A DNA stretch of 64,000 nucleotides from Epiperipatus broadwayi (GCA_028023455.1 JAQFVV010000027.1:7563845-7627844), one strand, 5' to 3'. Shown: positions 47,905 through 59,278, numbered from the stretch's first letter. Notes: generated by a model from the sequence alone, not told the origin. Numbers and translations are program-made.

Positions 47905-49255
47905 AATTTTTGAAATTCATAATTACCACTTTCCATTTATTTGTGCATGGGCAACATTTTATAAGCTATCTGAACAAGTCCATACATTTTTTATATAAAA
48001 AAAAATAAAAGAGAAACCAGGAAAAGTTTAGGTGTTGCAATTCAAGCCATATGTAAAAACATACAAGATGTAGAATTTATGAATCAGGATGTACACTTTC
48101 TCAAACTATGCAGGCCTTGAGTGAATAAAACTTCTCAGTATATTAGAATAATATTGGACGTTGTAAGATCTGTAGATAAAAGCTTTAGTTCAATTTCACT
48201 TCACCTCAAACATGCTCAAGTGTAAGCCAAATCTGCATAATGGTAAATTGGATTAATCAACATATTTAATAAGCCAGCCAATCCAATCACTAATAAGGTT
48301 TATCTACAATCATTCCCCCCCCCACATTTGATTAGTAAAACAATGTAAATATGCATACTCACATTATCCAATCACCAATGACATTTACCTACAATCACTG
48401 ATATCACATTCAAATAATCCACCAATCAGTTGTTCCAAGACACGATTTTCAAGTCTTCAACATCACTCTATGATTTGGCAATGAGCCAACTACCATCATA
48501 TTTCAATACAATATGAAAAGCCATTTACCAAATTTTAAAAGGTGTCATGACTACTTCACACTTTAAAATCAAAAGTTCTGGATTCGGTATTTAGAAATAA
48601 AAGACTTCTATATTACATAGAAGTGTTAATGAGCCATTGCCACTTCATAGTTGAAGCGGTGAACAATTATCTTCAGGCTGATATTTTAAATAATTATTAT
48701 TTGATTTAAAAGTGTCAAACTTTCTGAACTCACATCTATGGTACCATTCATCTCAGATCAATACATTAATGATTATCACTGATCACTTTTTAGACTAAGA
48801 ATTATATCATTTTTAGCCTAGTTATATGCTTTAAATTTTAAATAAATATTTAATATATTTATTAGTATTAGACATATATGTATGTGATGTCAGATGTTAT
48901 AAGAAAATATCAGCAGATTGATTGGCTGATTGTTAAACAGGATTGTTTTACACAGGTCTGTTATAGGTTGATTTATACTAATAATGATGGAAGCTAAATT
49001 AAAATAAATGTCTGCATCTATTCTAGAAAAATTAAAATGTGATTCTGATTTTTCCTAGTATTTCTGCAACTTGCGGAATATATTCTAACTAAGATACAAA
49101 AAAATGCTATGTTATTCTGGCTTTTCACATTTTATTAATAATTTATTGAATAGTAATTACACTATTATTTACAAATTTTATAAGTCTCCTATAATTTTCT
49201 CATTCATATTAAAAAAATAAGATAGTTAACAAATTGGTGAAGGTTGAGACTCTAG
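47905..49255. other. Non-coding DNA upstream of the LINE
   Basis: No endonuclease or ORF1 of the following LINE is present. A 10-C tract is at 48313-48322. A short direct repeat (CAATCACYAATRA, TCTACAATCA/CCTACAATCA) lies at 48288-48400. Confidence 0.45.
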
Positions 49256-51772
49256 AGATATCTCTTTAATGTTGTTTTGTATTATCGTAGTGGTAAAATC
49301 TACTCTGCTAATATAAACACACTTTCACCATGTGATAAATGGAATAACTTCATAAATATTCTACAATCACATATTCATAAATGCACTCAACATAATAAAG
49401 GTCCCCTCAAATTACTAAGTCAATTGGACAAGATAGCCGACACACTTAAACATTTGCCCATACAAAGGCAAAATATCCAAGAAATTACTCGCCTTAAACT
49501 ACAATACAAAGCTACCCAACAATCCCTGGCTGAATACCTATCAATTAAACGAGCGCGCAGTTACTTAGCATATCAACACTGCTGGACTCGAGGTTACATC
49601 AGATGGGCCCTAGGATCCAACCAACAAAACAAGGCACCCTCATCGATCAAGATACACAGTAAACAATATATCGGCCTCTCCATGCTTTCCAAAATAAGAG
49701 ACTTTTACAAAAGAAAATTACAACCTATTGGTGTCACTAACATCCGTAGAGTTTTTGTTACTAACAACCCTATGGAACATAACATCACAGATGGTGATAT
49801 TCTTGACAAACTGCAATCACTCCCAGAAAGTGTCCATCCTGGCATGCATGGAATTCCAAGATTTCTACTTTTACACCTAAGAGCTTTTACTATCCCAGTA
49901 ATCCACGGAATGATAGACCTCATCGCCACTGGAAGTCATCACCTAATAAACCTATGTCCCATCTCTATGGTACCCTTTTTAAAGAAGCGAGATGCACAAC
50001 CAGATCTCAATAACCTGCGTCCTATCTCGATGATTCCTCTATTGACAAAGATCATCGAGAGCATCATTAAAGACAAGATTCAATATAACATAATTAAACA
50101 ACTTTCGCGCTATCAATTTGCAAAAAAAGGCACTTCAACATCTGACGCTGTCAGCCACTTCAGACTTCTGGTCGATCATGTGCGGAGACAAAGGAAGTCC
50201 CGGACCATTGCAGTCCAACTTGATATAGCTGGGGCCTTCGACTCCGTGAGAATTGATGTTCTTCTCAGTGTTCTGGAACAGCTAAATGTACCACCCGTAT
50301 ACATTCAAATGATTGAGAACCTTCTTTACAATCGGGAAGTGTTCTTGTCCCTAGATGGTTGCATTGCTCCGGGTTTTATGCCCTACATCTCCATCCCCCA
50401 AGGTTCTCCCCTGAGTGCACTTCTCTTTGCTGCCTATATCAATCCAATGCTGTTGAACATCGAGGCCACGTTTTCTGGTATCGCTATTCCACTACTTAAT
50501 GAGAACATCAATCACATCTTCTATATGGATGATGTAGTTGTGTTTCTTTCATCCCATGATGAACTGGGTAAGCTAAAACAACTTCTTGATCACCATGCCA
50601 AATTATCTGGTTTCCTTGTCAACCCAAAAAAATCAGCTATTTGGTCAATTCTTACTGGCCAGAAGATCTCTGGTGGATTTGAAGCAGCACCACAGAAATT
50701 TCTAGGATTTCACCTATCAAAAACACCCACGGTGATGCGTAAAGAGATACAGGACTCATTATTAGAGAAAATTGAAACCACAATCGCATCTTTGTCAAAA
50801 ATATACCTTTCCCTATTTGGGAAAGTAGCCCTTTTAAATGCTCTCATTCTTCCAAAAATAATATACTATTTGGCAGGGTTCATCCCCACCAAGGTATTCA
50901 TCAACAAAGTAGAAACCGCCTGTAGAAAACTGTGTTGGGCGGGCCGATCACCCGTAATTAGCTTGAGAATCCTCCAAAAGCCCAAAACTTTAAATGGTCT
51001 CTCACTACACTCGCTAACTATATTCAACTTACAACGCATCCATAATGTACTCTACAACATCTTCAAGGAAAATGAACGTGCTCAATGCCCACTTCCGGAA
51101 AAGGACATTCAACCTACTGATCGGCCACCCCCCAGAGGACGTGCCTTGCTCCTTCAACAGCAGATCAACTTTATCTTTGATAACATCAAACCAACATCAA
51201 CCCTATTTCAAAGAAAACTTGCGTATTGGGAAGTGTTTGATCTTCTTGACCATCAAAAACAGAGGATCCCCAGCTGCCTTTCAATCAACATCCCTCGAAT
51301 GATAAGGATGACCAAGCTCTGGAAGTTGCCGCCAAAAATCGTGGACTTCCTATTGAAATCGAACCTGCATGCCCTCCCAACAAATGCCTTCCTCCACTAT
51401 AAAAGGGGGCAAGATATTGACCCTAATTGCACATTGTGTCAAAGACAGGAAGAGACTACCGATCACTTCCTCTTCGAATGCATAACTTTGAACAATTTAA
51501 GAACTCATTTTCAACAAAACATGACAAGAAATCAAATTGAAATGAACCTCAAGACAGCAATTGAAAAGGGCATATTCTCTGAGATCCGGCTTTCGGCCAT
51601 AATTAACTTTTCCATCTGGGCATTGCGCTGTAAGCTGGTGTTCCAGGCTGAGACCTTGAATAATATATTCACAGCATTTTGCCAAATACTAAACAAGGAA
51701 AGGGATAGAGATATGCGCACTGCTGACCCCTTCACAGCTGCACAAACCTGGGACTCCATTGCAATTGGATAG
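49256..51772 (+). CDS. LINE reverse transcriptase ORF, 5'-truncated but otherwise uninterrupted
   Basis: An open frame follows the TAG at 49253 and ends at TAG 51770-51772, about 838 codons. No in-frame ATG precedes 49682, so the frame entered at a 5' truncation rather than at a start. Numbering from the TTG at 49277: linker between endonuclease and RT (1-200); RT core with NLRPISMIP (about 245), LDIAGAFDS with D316, IPQGSPLSALLF (about 373), and FYMDD at 415-419 with catalytic Asp pair 418/419; a thumb and connection region; and a C-terminal CCHC zinc knuckle C718-x2-C721-x8-H730-x4-C735, as in the zf-RVT domain of many LINEs. No endonuclease is present. The ORF is visibly GC-richer than its surroundings and has no stop or frameshift, so it is the youngest element here. 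The LINE clade cannot be fixed by eye. Confidence 0.88.
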   Translation, partial: RYLFNVVLYYRSGKIYSANINTLSPCDKWNNFINILQSHIHKCTQHNKGPLKLLSQLDKIADTLKHLPIQRQNIQEITRLKLQYKATQQSLAEYLSIKRARSYLAYQHCWTRGYIRWALGSNQQNKAPSSIKIHSKQYIGLSMLSKIRDFYKRKLQPIGVTNIRRVFVTNNPMEHNITDGDILDKLQSLPESVHPGMHGIPRFLLLHLRAFTIPVIHGMIDLIATGSHHLINLCPISMVPFLKKRDAQPDLNNLRPISMIPLLTKIIESIIKDKIQYNIIKQLSRYQFAKKGTSTSDAVSHFRLLVDHVRRQRKSRTIAVQLDIAGAFDSVRIDVLLSVLEQLNVPPVYIQMIENLLYNREVFLSLDGCIAPGFMPYISIPQGSPLSALLFAAYINPMLLNIEATFSGIAIPLLNENINHIFYMDDVVVFLSSHDELGKLKQLLDHHAKLSGFLVNPKKSAIWSILTGQKISGGFEAAPQKFLGFHLSKTPTVMRKEIQDSLLEKIETTIASLSKIYLSLFGKVALLNALILPKIIYYLAGFIPTKVFINKVETACRKLCWAGRSPVISLRILQKPKTLNGLSLHSLTIFNLQRIHNVLYNIFKENERAQCPLPEKDIQPTDRPPPRGRALLLQQQINFIFDNIKPTSTLFQRKLAYWEVFDLLDHQKQRIPSCLSINIPRMIRMTKLWKLPPKIVDFLLKSNLHALPTNAFLHYKRGQDIDPNCTLCQRQEETTDHFLFECITLNNLRTHFQQNMTRNQIEMNLKTAIEKGIFSEIRLSAIINFSIWALRCKLVFQAETLNNIFTAFCQILNKERDRDMRTADPFTAAQTWDSIAIG

Positions 51773-52100
51773 AGCTCCCCGCAACTTTGCTGTTTATTGG
51801 GTGGCTGTTGCTTTTCATCATTTCATAAAACTCAAACACGGATATTAATACTACCTACTAACAGCATCTCATTTTAATCTTCCCTGCTATGAACTTTAGA
51901 CAAATTGGGTTTCTATGGTCTATTTTTGGAACAACATACAAGTCACAAAAGTTTCCTGTGCAAACATTAACTCAAATATATCCTTTTTTTATTTGCATGC
52001 TATTTCATAATCATTTACTTGTTTTTTTTTTTACTTTTTGGTCTGTATTTCTATGGTCTAAATGTACAATAAATTTGGTTTTTGAAAGATAAAATCTAAG
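51773..52100 (+). other. LINE 3' UTR with polyadenylation signal
   Basis: Downstream of the stop, ends near TTTTTGAAAGATAAAATCTAAG. AATAAA occurs at 52068-52073. A clear target duplication matching the 49256 junction was not found. GCGATGTAATGCGATGTG (52100-52117) is a small repeat that may be the 3' tail. Confidence 0.5.
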
Positions 52101-52117
52101 CGATGTAATGCGATGTG

Positions 52118-52552
52118 ATATGGCTATTCCTTTATCGAAGTCAGGAATCTCTCAGTAATATGCACAAGAAAAACCTGTTAAACACCTTCCCTTTTCATTC
52201 ACCCACCCTAAATTTTTCCCATATTTTTCTCTATCCTGCTGTATCCCATTTCCATAACATCATCTTTTTTCACTCCAAAGACCAAGAATCTCCTTTCTGT
52301 ATAATCACTTGGATCTATATTTATTGTCCTACAACTTCATTATCTGTACTCTTTCTACTTGTAAGCATTTACATTCCATTGCAAATGTCTAATATTTTCT
52401 ATACCTTTCTTACTTAGCTTGTCGATTAAATTCCCCACATTTCTCCATTATGTGTATATTCCCTTATTGCTAATAATTCTGTTCAAGCTTTAAACAGTAA
52501 ACTACTTTCCCTGCTATTATCATGAATTAACTCACATTCAATATTCTGTTTA
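52118..52552 (+). repeat. Dispersed repeat related to 14632-14790
   Basis: The matching part is about 52170-52320. The rest is AT-rich without recognised features. Confidence 0.6.
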
Positions 52553-54480
52553 CATCATCATCATCATCATCAACCATTATCAATCCACTGCAGGATGAAG
52601 GTCTCTCCAAGTTCAATCCATCTTTTCCTATCTTTAGCTTCTCTTCTCCACATCACCCCTGCACACTTTCTTATTTCATCCATCCATCTCACATGTCATC
52701 TCTTTCTGGGTCTTTTACAATCTCTTGGAATCCAGTTTAAAATTTCAATTGTCCATCTATTATCATCTCTTCTAACAATATGTCCAGCCCAACTCCACTT
52801 GTCTTTTAATTTTTTCAATGAGATCAGTAACACCTGTTTGTTCTTTTACCCATACATTGCATTTTCGATCCCTTCTTGTTACTCCCAACATGCATCTCTC
52901 CATATTTCTTTGAGTAGTCTGAAGTCTCTGTATTGCTCTTCTCTAAGTGTTCAAGTCTCAGATCCATAAGTAAGAACTGGCAAAACACATTTATTAAAAA
53001 ACCCTTTTCAAACAGGCATATTTCCTTTTAGTATCAAGTTATTTCTACAAAAAGTACTCCAACCAAGTTTAATTCTATGATTAATTTCATCCATTATATT
53101 TCCATCTGTATCAATAATCTGACCAAGGTATTTGTAACTGTTAACTTCTTCTAACTCATCATAATCAATCTTTATTTTCATATTTTGAGAAAATCTATTA
53201 AACATTACTTTAGACTTTTTAACATTTATCTTTAGTCCTACTTTCATCTGATAACTCCTGCAACATTTCCTGTAACTCTAAAGCATTATTTGCAAAAACA
53301 ACTACATCATCTGCAAAATCTAAATGACAAATAATCTCCATGTACTTTCACTCCTTTAGCTTCCCATTTTAATCCACAAAATACTTCTTGCAGCACTGCT
53401 GTAAAAAGTTTTGGAGATATGGAGTCACCCTGTCTTACACCCTTTTCAATGTTGATTTTCCTACTATCATTATGTAATCTAATTGTTGCTGTTGCATTTT
53501 TATAAATATTCTTTAAAATATGACAATTTCCTGGATCTACACCTTGATGATCCAATGCTTTAATCACTGAAGAAATGTTTATAGAATCAAATGCCTTTTC
53601 ATAGTCTACAAATCCTAAGCATAATGGCAACTCATATTCATTTGTCCTTTCTATAATTTCTCTCAATACCTGGATATGATCTACTGTACTAAAACCACTT
53701 TTAAATCCAGCTTGTAGACTAGTTGTAATTATCTTAGTAAAAATTTTGTATAAAACTGATAAAAGACTGATAGGTCTGTAATTTCTAATATCTTCTTTAT
53801 CACCTTTTTTAAATATTAATATTAATACTGCATTCTTCCAATCATCTGGTACATCTTTATCATTTAGACATTTGGTATATAACTTTGCTAAAAAAATGTC
53901 TATTTCTTCACCTGCTTCTTTTAATATATCAATTATAATTCCATCATTACCTGGAGCCTTCCCTTTCTTCATAAATTTAATTGCAATTATAATTCCAATC
54001 AAAATTCTGGGCAATTCGAGAGATATAGGTATAGGAGGCACTTGTTCTTTATTACTATATAATTCTTGATAGAAGTCTTCTACACATTTTATGATGTCAT
54101 CTCTCTTTTTAGTAATAATGCCACCTTTTTTTCTTATTTCCTACCAATACCAAAATGTTGTTTTACACTCTTTAGACTTTTATTCTCTTCTACAGCTTTC
54201 CTTGCTAGCTCACAATTATACTTTTTTATATCATTTTCAACTTTTTTCCACACCATTTTACAAAATTCGAGATATTCTATCTTTTTTAATGCATCATTGT
54301 TGTATATCCTCATATTCCTTCTTTTCTTCATAAATTCTCTAGTCTCAGTAGAAATTTTATTGGTCAATTGCTATATATTTAAGCTCTTTTTACTCTCCAT
54401 ACTAGTTCTCCATATCTTCAGCTTCCTATTATTATTAATGTATCTATTCTTCTAACCCAATTATTATTAATGTGTCTATT
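52553..54480 (-). pseudogene. RTE-type LINE, RT domain and 3' end, 5'-truncated
   Basis: The minus-strand 3' end carries a (TGA)n tail (plus strand CATCAT at 52553-52571). Before it lies a C-terminus ending ELGETFILQWIDNG. 53247-53008 encodes VGLKINVKKSKVMF and NSYKYLGQIID. 54041-53307 encodes the RT core: KAPGNDGI, FKKGDKEDIRNYRPISLL, AGFKSGFSTVDHI, DYEKAFDSI, GVRQGDSISPKLF. A one-base frame shift occurs just before the catalytic HLDFADDVVVF, which is present in the next frame at about 53325-53292. 54367-54134 covers NDIKKYNCELARKAVEEN. The APE endonuclease is absent. It is the best-preserved RTE copy here. Confidence 0.88.
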
Positions 54481-55382
54481 CTTCTAACCCAGTATTTGTC
54501 ACTATAACACTCAACAATCCTTCTAACACAATCATCCCACCCTCTGTACAAGTATACCAACATACAGTTTATATCCAAATCTTCTGCATATCGTATATTC
54601 TCACCCATCTTGTTGCCTGTCTTTTACTCATAACCTAATTAAATACTATTTTGGCTATTCTCTTTATCCATAAATTGCAATCTACGGAACATTTTCATTT
54701 TGCCTTTTGCATCACTCATATAAAAACTTGAACAACCCATTTCTTCTTGAATTGTAATATACAAATGCAGTCTATATTTTCTTTATTTTCCCAATTCCTC
54801 TGCTCTATATTTAAAATTATTTAAATTTATAATTTTTTTACCACTTTCCAAACCTCCCCATACAAAAAAAAAAATTTCTTTTTTTTATAATGAAATATGA
54901 GAAACACACACTCTTCTAAACTCACACCTCAACGTTACCCCTCTTTTTCAAATTAATCACTCTCACTTAAATTTAAAAAAATTTGTTAGCAAACCTCCTA
55001 AAGTCCAACTAATCTTACATAAGCCTTAGATTTAATATTTCATTACAATAAACACACACAAGAAAATATTTTTATATATATATTTAAAATGTTGGCAACT
55101 AGAAATCGCTCTCCAAACGTTAGCAATATTTTTCCTCACTCTTTCCAAATCTAATAAAATCTATATCTCTGCACTTCAACTTTCTTTTCACATCTAGTCT
55201 CTAAACATATATTCCCAGCAACAGAAAAATTTATTTAGATGGTATTAAAATAAATAAAACTTTAACTTATCTTGTGGAGCTAAAGTCAACTACATCACAC
55301 GGCAACTAGATAGTTGTGTCAGGTACTTCTCCACTCAAGAAGTAATGTAAATAATACTTAAGGAATATTCAGCATTTTATAG
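54481..55382. other. Pyrimidine- and A/T-rich non-coding DNA
   Basis: May contain further decayed antisense LINE sequence (TCTATTCTTCTAACCCA repeated at 54431-54492). No gene called. Confidence 0.4.
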
Positions 55383-55398
55383 TAATGTCCCAATTTTT
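55383..55398. repeat. Target-site duplication, SINE copy 3 (left)
   Basis: TAATGTCCCAATTTTT; partner at 55492-55507 differs at one base. Confidence 0.85.
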
Positions 55399-55491
55399 TT
55401 TTTCATATGTCAAATGCGTTGACCGGGATGCGAAACCGGGCCAGCTGCTTAGAAGGCAGCTATGCTAACCGCTAGGCCACGAACGCTTGAC
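55399..55491 (-). repeat. tRNA-derived SINE, copy 3
   Basis: Minus strand: GTCAAGCGTTCGTGGCCTAGC, A box TGGCCTAGCGGTTAGCAT, an anticodon arm CTGC-CTTCTAA-GCAG (TCT, Arg-type), B box GGTTTCGCATCCC, end AACGCATTTGACATATG, poly(A). The ends pair (GTCAAGCGTT with AACGCATTTGAC). Flanked by a 16-bp target duplication. Confidence 0.88.
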
Positions 55492-55507
55492 TAATGCCCC
55501 AATTTTT
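55492..55507. repeat. Target-site duplication, SINE copy 3 (right)
   Basis: TAATGCCCCAATTTTT; see 55383-55398. Confidence 0.85.
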
Positions 55508-56514
55508 ACACACGTATTTATATGAACTGTGCAAGTTTTATGCTACAATGTAATTTTGTACAGTATGTGTTGGTAAGTATTGTTTACCTTTTTTCCAGTA
55601 TAAAAATAAACTATTATAAAATTAAAGTTTAAATTGTATTTAGTGAGACTTCTGAGTTTATTTTGTATGTGAAAAGGAAGGTAAGTTTTCAAGTCATTGT
55701 AACCTCATAATGAAAATAATTATCATAAAGAATAAAACGGTAATGCTTATAAAGGATGAACATTAGCCTTGCTCTGGAATAGATAGCTGAAACTGTGCAC
55801 TTACAGAATTAATGTCGGAATAAAGACTTTTTTCTCTCTCTTATTGAACTTAAATTTTTGTAAAAAAAATTTCTGAGTACTAGTAAGAAACATGGGTTTT
55901 TAATTACAGTATTAGTTTATGCTGATGCGTTGCGGTGAAACTTTTTTACATAATAATTCCTGTGGGCTTTCAGTATCATAATTTCTGCAGACTAAGCGCA
56001 TTCAGAGTTTTGTTATGCCATGATCATAGTCTCTTAGATTATTAATGTCATTATATGCAAATGTATGCAAAACTATCTCCTATATTATCCATTTATCTGC
56101 ATAGTGTGTCAGATTTGGGACATAGACCATAACTTGGCCATTTCTGAAGTAGGTCATAGGCCATTACTTGGTCATTTCTGAAATAGGTATTACATCAAGA
56201 GCTGATGCTGTAGTTAGACTCCTATAGCACTTTCCAGATAATCAATTTTCTATTCAAGAATATGATTTCAGCTTCTACTATACTTATTTAATATTAGCCA
56301 TATCATTTTTATGGTTAATTATTTAACATCTTCAATCAGTTTTTTAATCCTAGATAATATTTTTGTATCTATAATTTTTTATCTACTTATTTTTATAGAG
56401 CTTTTTTTAAATAGATAATTAACTATAACAAACAGATAAAGGAATTTATCAAGAGATTTAATTAAGTTCTTTAATTTTGCCAATGTAACTGTAAATTTGA
56501 TAGTTCTTAATCAT
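55508..56514. other. Non-coding DNA with a 34-bp tandem duplication
   Basis: 56121-56154 and 56155-56188 are two copies of CATAG-CCAT-ACTTGG-CATT... Nothing else was recognised. Confidence 0.5.
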
Positions 56515-56700
56515 GTAGTGGCATAGTTTGTAGAGCATCTGATTTGGGATCAAGAAGTCCCACAATCGACTTTAGCACTCGCAGTTCTGGTCCTCAAACT
56601 TCTCATGTACTCCTGAGCAATAAAGTCATTACCATTTTTGGGTGTTTGATAGCTCACATTTGGCTGTGGTTACAGTCAGAAGGTGTTTAACCCCAAGGAT
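56515..56700 (+). repeat. Diverged tRNA-like SINE
   Basis: GTGGCATAGTTTGTAGAGCATC resembles an A-box region; the B box is degenerate. The 3' part (CTCCTGAGCAATAAAGTCATTACC) resembles 32690-32730. Confidence 0.5.
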
Positions 56701-56939
56701 TTAAATTCAAGGAATGTCTGGAAAGATCGAATCCTGTTGATGTTTTTATTGAATATGGGAGGAAACAATGTTTAGGGTGTCAGGATTATTTTTCCAGTTT
56801 GAGGAATTTTGAGATTGAATCTTAATTTGAAATACATTTTAAACTAGCAAGGCATGCAATGGTACATTGAACTCCTGATCATAAAAATCAAAAATGAGGG
56901 CTAGAAATTTGTAAAGTAATACTGTAATTATTAATAGCT
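56701..56939. other. Non-coding DNA
   Basis: No feature recognised. Confidence 0.35.
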
Positions 56940-57110
56940 TTATCAATACTTTTATTTATATCAAACTAACAGTTTTGACTGTCCTGCAGTCATCATCAGA
57001 GCTCTTGACAATTCTATTTCCAAAACCCAATAGAATTGTCAAGAGCTCTGATGATGACTGCAGGACAGTCGAAACTGTTAGTTTGATATAAATAAAAGTA
57101 TTAATAAAAG
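56940..57110. mobile_element. Near-perfect hairpin of Penelope/retrozyme-type terminal sequence
   Basis: 56943-57018 and 57032-57107 are inverted copies around a short CCAAAACCC loop, with very few differences. The arm contains CTGATGA, a short stem and GAAAC in hammerhead order on the plus strand of the right arm. The left arm has the same on the minus strand, but with AAAAC in place of GAAAC. Confidence 0.8.
57048..57083 (+). ncRNA. Hammerhead-ribozyme-like motif
   Basis: CTGATGA (57048-57054) is followed by one extra T, stem II GACTG/CAGTC around a CAGGA loop (57056-57070), and GAAAC (57071-57075). A 5-nt TGTTA loop and GTT (57081-57083) then occupy a possible minimal stem III and cleavage triplet. 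Hammerheads of this short-stem-III kind are known in Penelope-like elements and retrozymes. The one-base bulge after the core, and the lack of an evident stem I pairing within one arm, suggest reduced or no activity. Confidence 0.4.
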
Positions 57111-57764
57111 TGTTTAAGAAAGGTGTAAATGGTATATGTTAAAGTAGAAATCAATATATAGGAAAAGAAGAAGTAAAAAATTATTAATAGTCAAGAAAAA
57201 ATATTTTTTTAAAAAAAGGTTCATGTTCATTCTGTTTGTACATGTTTTTTGTTTGAGGGCGAGGGCTAATCCAGAGTAAGTCCATAGTTGTTTTTAACTT
57301 TATAATTGCTTTTCCTTTGCTTTGTTATTTATGAAAATTATTTTCATTAATAAAATTGTTCAAATTCAAAAGAGAGGTTATGTCAGAGCGATTCAAACTC
57401 AAAAAATGCTCTACTTAAGTTCAAAAATCAAAATAGAATCAGAAATCTCATTTTAAAGCAAGCAATATTTTAAGTTTTTTCTGTAGTATATTATTATATT
57501 ATTAAAAATGTTAATCACAAGTATACTATATTTTATGTAAAAATTGAATAAGCCCCAACTGTACATAGCTAAATTGGATATCACATGTAAATCATATAAT
57601 GCCAGCCACTGTTTGAAATACACCAATGGAGTATTATTAATCTATTGTCAAGACATGATTTTCATTTATTATCTAAGTATTGTCTTGTTAATAGATTGTT
57701 GATATTCTATCACTGTATTTTATTTAAGCATTGAAATAGTTAAGGCTTTACTTCATTCGCGTTT

Positions 57765-58222
57765 GAAATAAATTAATATATATATGTGCTCTGCGCACAG
57801 ATAATGAAGCTATCAACGTACTAAAATTATCAAAATTTACCGCCAAGCGCTTTCGGGACAGTTTATAGTCCCATATTCATGGCAACTTGTAATTTGATTA
57901 ATAACTAATATTAATGCACCACAGCCAGTGTCATTTGCTCTAAAACAAACGATATCAAACGCAAAATCAGGAAAGCTGACCCAGCAGCAATCAACAGGAG
58001 AGGCCTGCTTTTCTCTGTCTCGAAAATGGTCCACGTAACATCTGCATATGAATTTGCATAAAATTTGCATTAATATTATAGTTATTAATCAAATACAAGT
58101 CTCCGTGAATATAGGACTATAAACTGTTCCGAAAGCGTTTAGCGGTAAATTTTGATAATTTTACGTACATTGAATATCTTCATTATATGTGTGCAGAGCA
58201 TATATATATATTAATTTAAGCA
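57765..58222. mobile_element. TIR element (~450 bp) with ~100-bp inverted repeats and GC-richer interior
   Basis: The left arm (about 57771-57872: TGTGCTCTGCGCACAGATAATGAAG, ATTATCAAAATTTACCGC, CAGTTTATAGTCC) is mirrored at about 58111-58218. The interior includes GATATCAAACGCAAAATCAGG and GAGGCCTGCTTTTCTC. The 77-codon minus frame at 57837-58070 spans arm and interior and is probably fortuitous. The flank is TA-rich. Confidence 0.85.
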
Positions 58223-59278
58223 TTGACTGGGATCATGTGGTTTAAAAATTGAATGGTAGAGCAAATGTTATATGGTTCATATGAATTGCAAGGTGAAAAA
58301 CTGGTGCATGGATTATCTTAATTGATGAATAACGTGTAGAGTTAGTAGTAAGTCAATACATTTTATAAAAAGCAATTTGTCTTTTCACATCTAGTATAGA
58401 AATATATGGAAAAAATAAAGTCATTTGTAAGAGATTGAATCAAGAGTATAGTAATATTTATTATATTTAATTTTGTATCCAAAAGATTAATGTAAACAAT
58501 TTTTCTTTAAGTGAAAATACAGTTTTCAGTTGTAAATACATAGTATTTAAAAAACTGACTCGGTGTATTTCAAAAAGGTAGTTTCTAAGAACTGTTTTGA
58601 ATCTAATTTTCGATAGATAAAAAAAAAATTAGGCTACAATATGCTGTAGCACAAGGTGTTTAGGTTTTATCCTATTCTTAAGAAAAGAAACACTCCATTT
58701 AAGATTACTTTTATGGTTTAGATGAAAAGTTACCTTTGCAGGATCGTGATAAAATCTCATGTATGAAAAAGATTTTCAAATTTCTCATATCCTAATTAGA
58801 ATTTACCTAGTGTCAGGCTAGTTATAAAAGAAGGTTGATATGGGTTCAAAATCTTGGAGCAATTGAAATTTTAGAGTAATTGGATTGATGAAGCAAAGAG
58901 TGTAAAAGATAGTCGCGGATGAATACAATAGTTATACTGCAATCAAATGATCAAAAAACATATTCAGAAGATTGGGGAGGGATGGGTGAGAGATAGTAGT
59001 AATGGAATGAGAGATGACATTTATAAAAATATGTATTTAATACTTTTAAGACATAAATTTTTAATATTTATTAATAAATGTCCAATTGGATTTTCAAACT
59101 TAAATTGGCGATTACGAATTAATTTCTTAAATACTGCAAACTAAACTGGCTTTCGATTGTGTGGTTTGTTATCATCGAAAGTCAGTTTCGACCTATAATT
59201 TTAAAGGAGTTTATTATCGTATTTTTACACATATATTGTCACACACATATAACACACAAATTTTTTCCCGATAAAAAT
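58223..59278. other. Non-coding DNA
   Basis: The plus frame at 58947-59144 has no recognisable domain. No gene called. Confidence 0.35.

Noticed and set aside
49277-49279. TTG as the true start of the reverse transcriptase
   Set aside because: The frame is open further upstream to the TAG at 49253 and lacks any ATG for about 135 codons. A 5' truncation explains this better than a TTG start in an animal.
53872-54455. Plus-strand frames within 53872-54455
   Set aside because: They are shadows of the minus-strand RTE reverse transcriptase.
57837-58070. 77-residue Cys-containing minus frame
   Set aside because: It spans the inverted arm and interior of a TIR element, with no family resemblance and no element-wide support.
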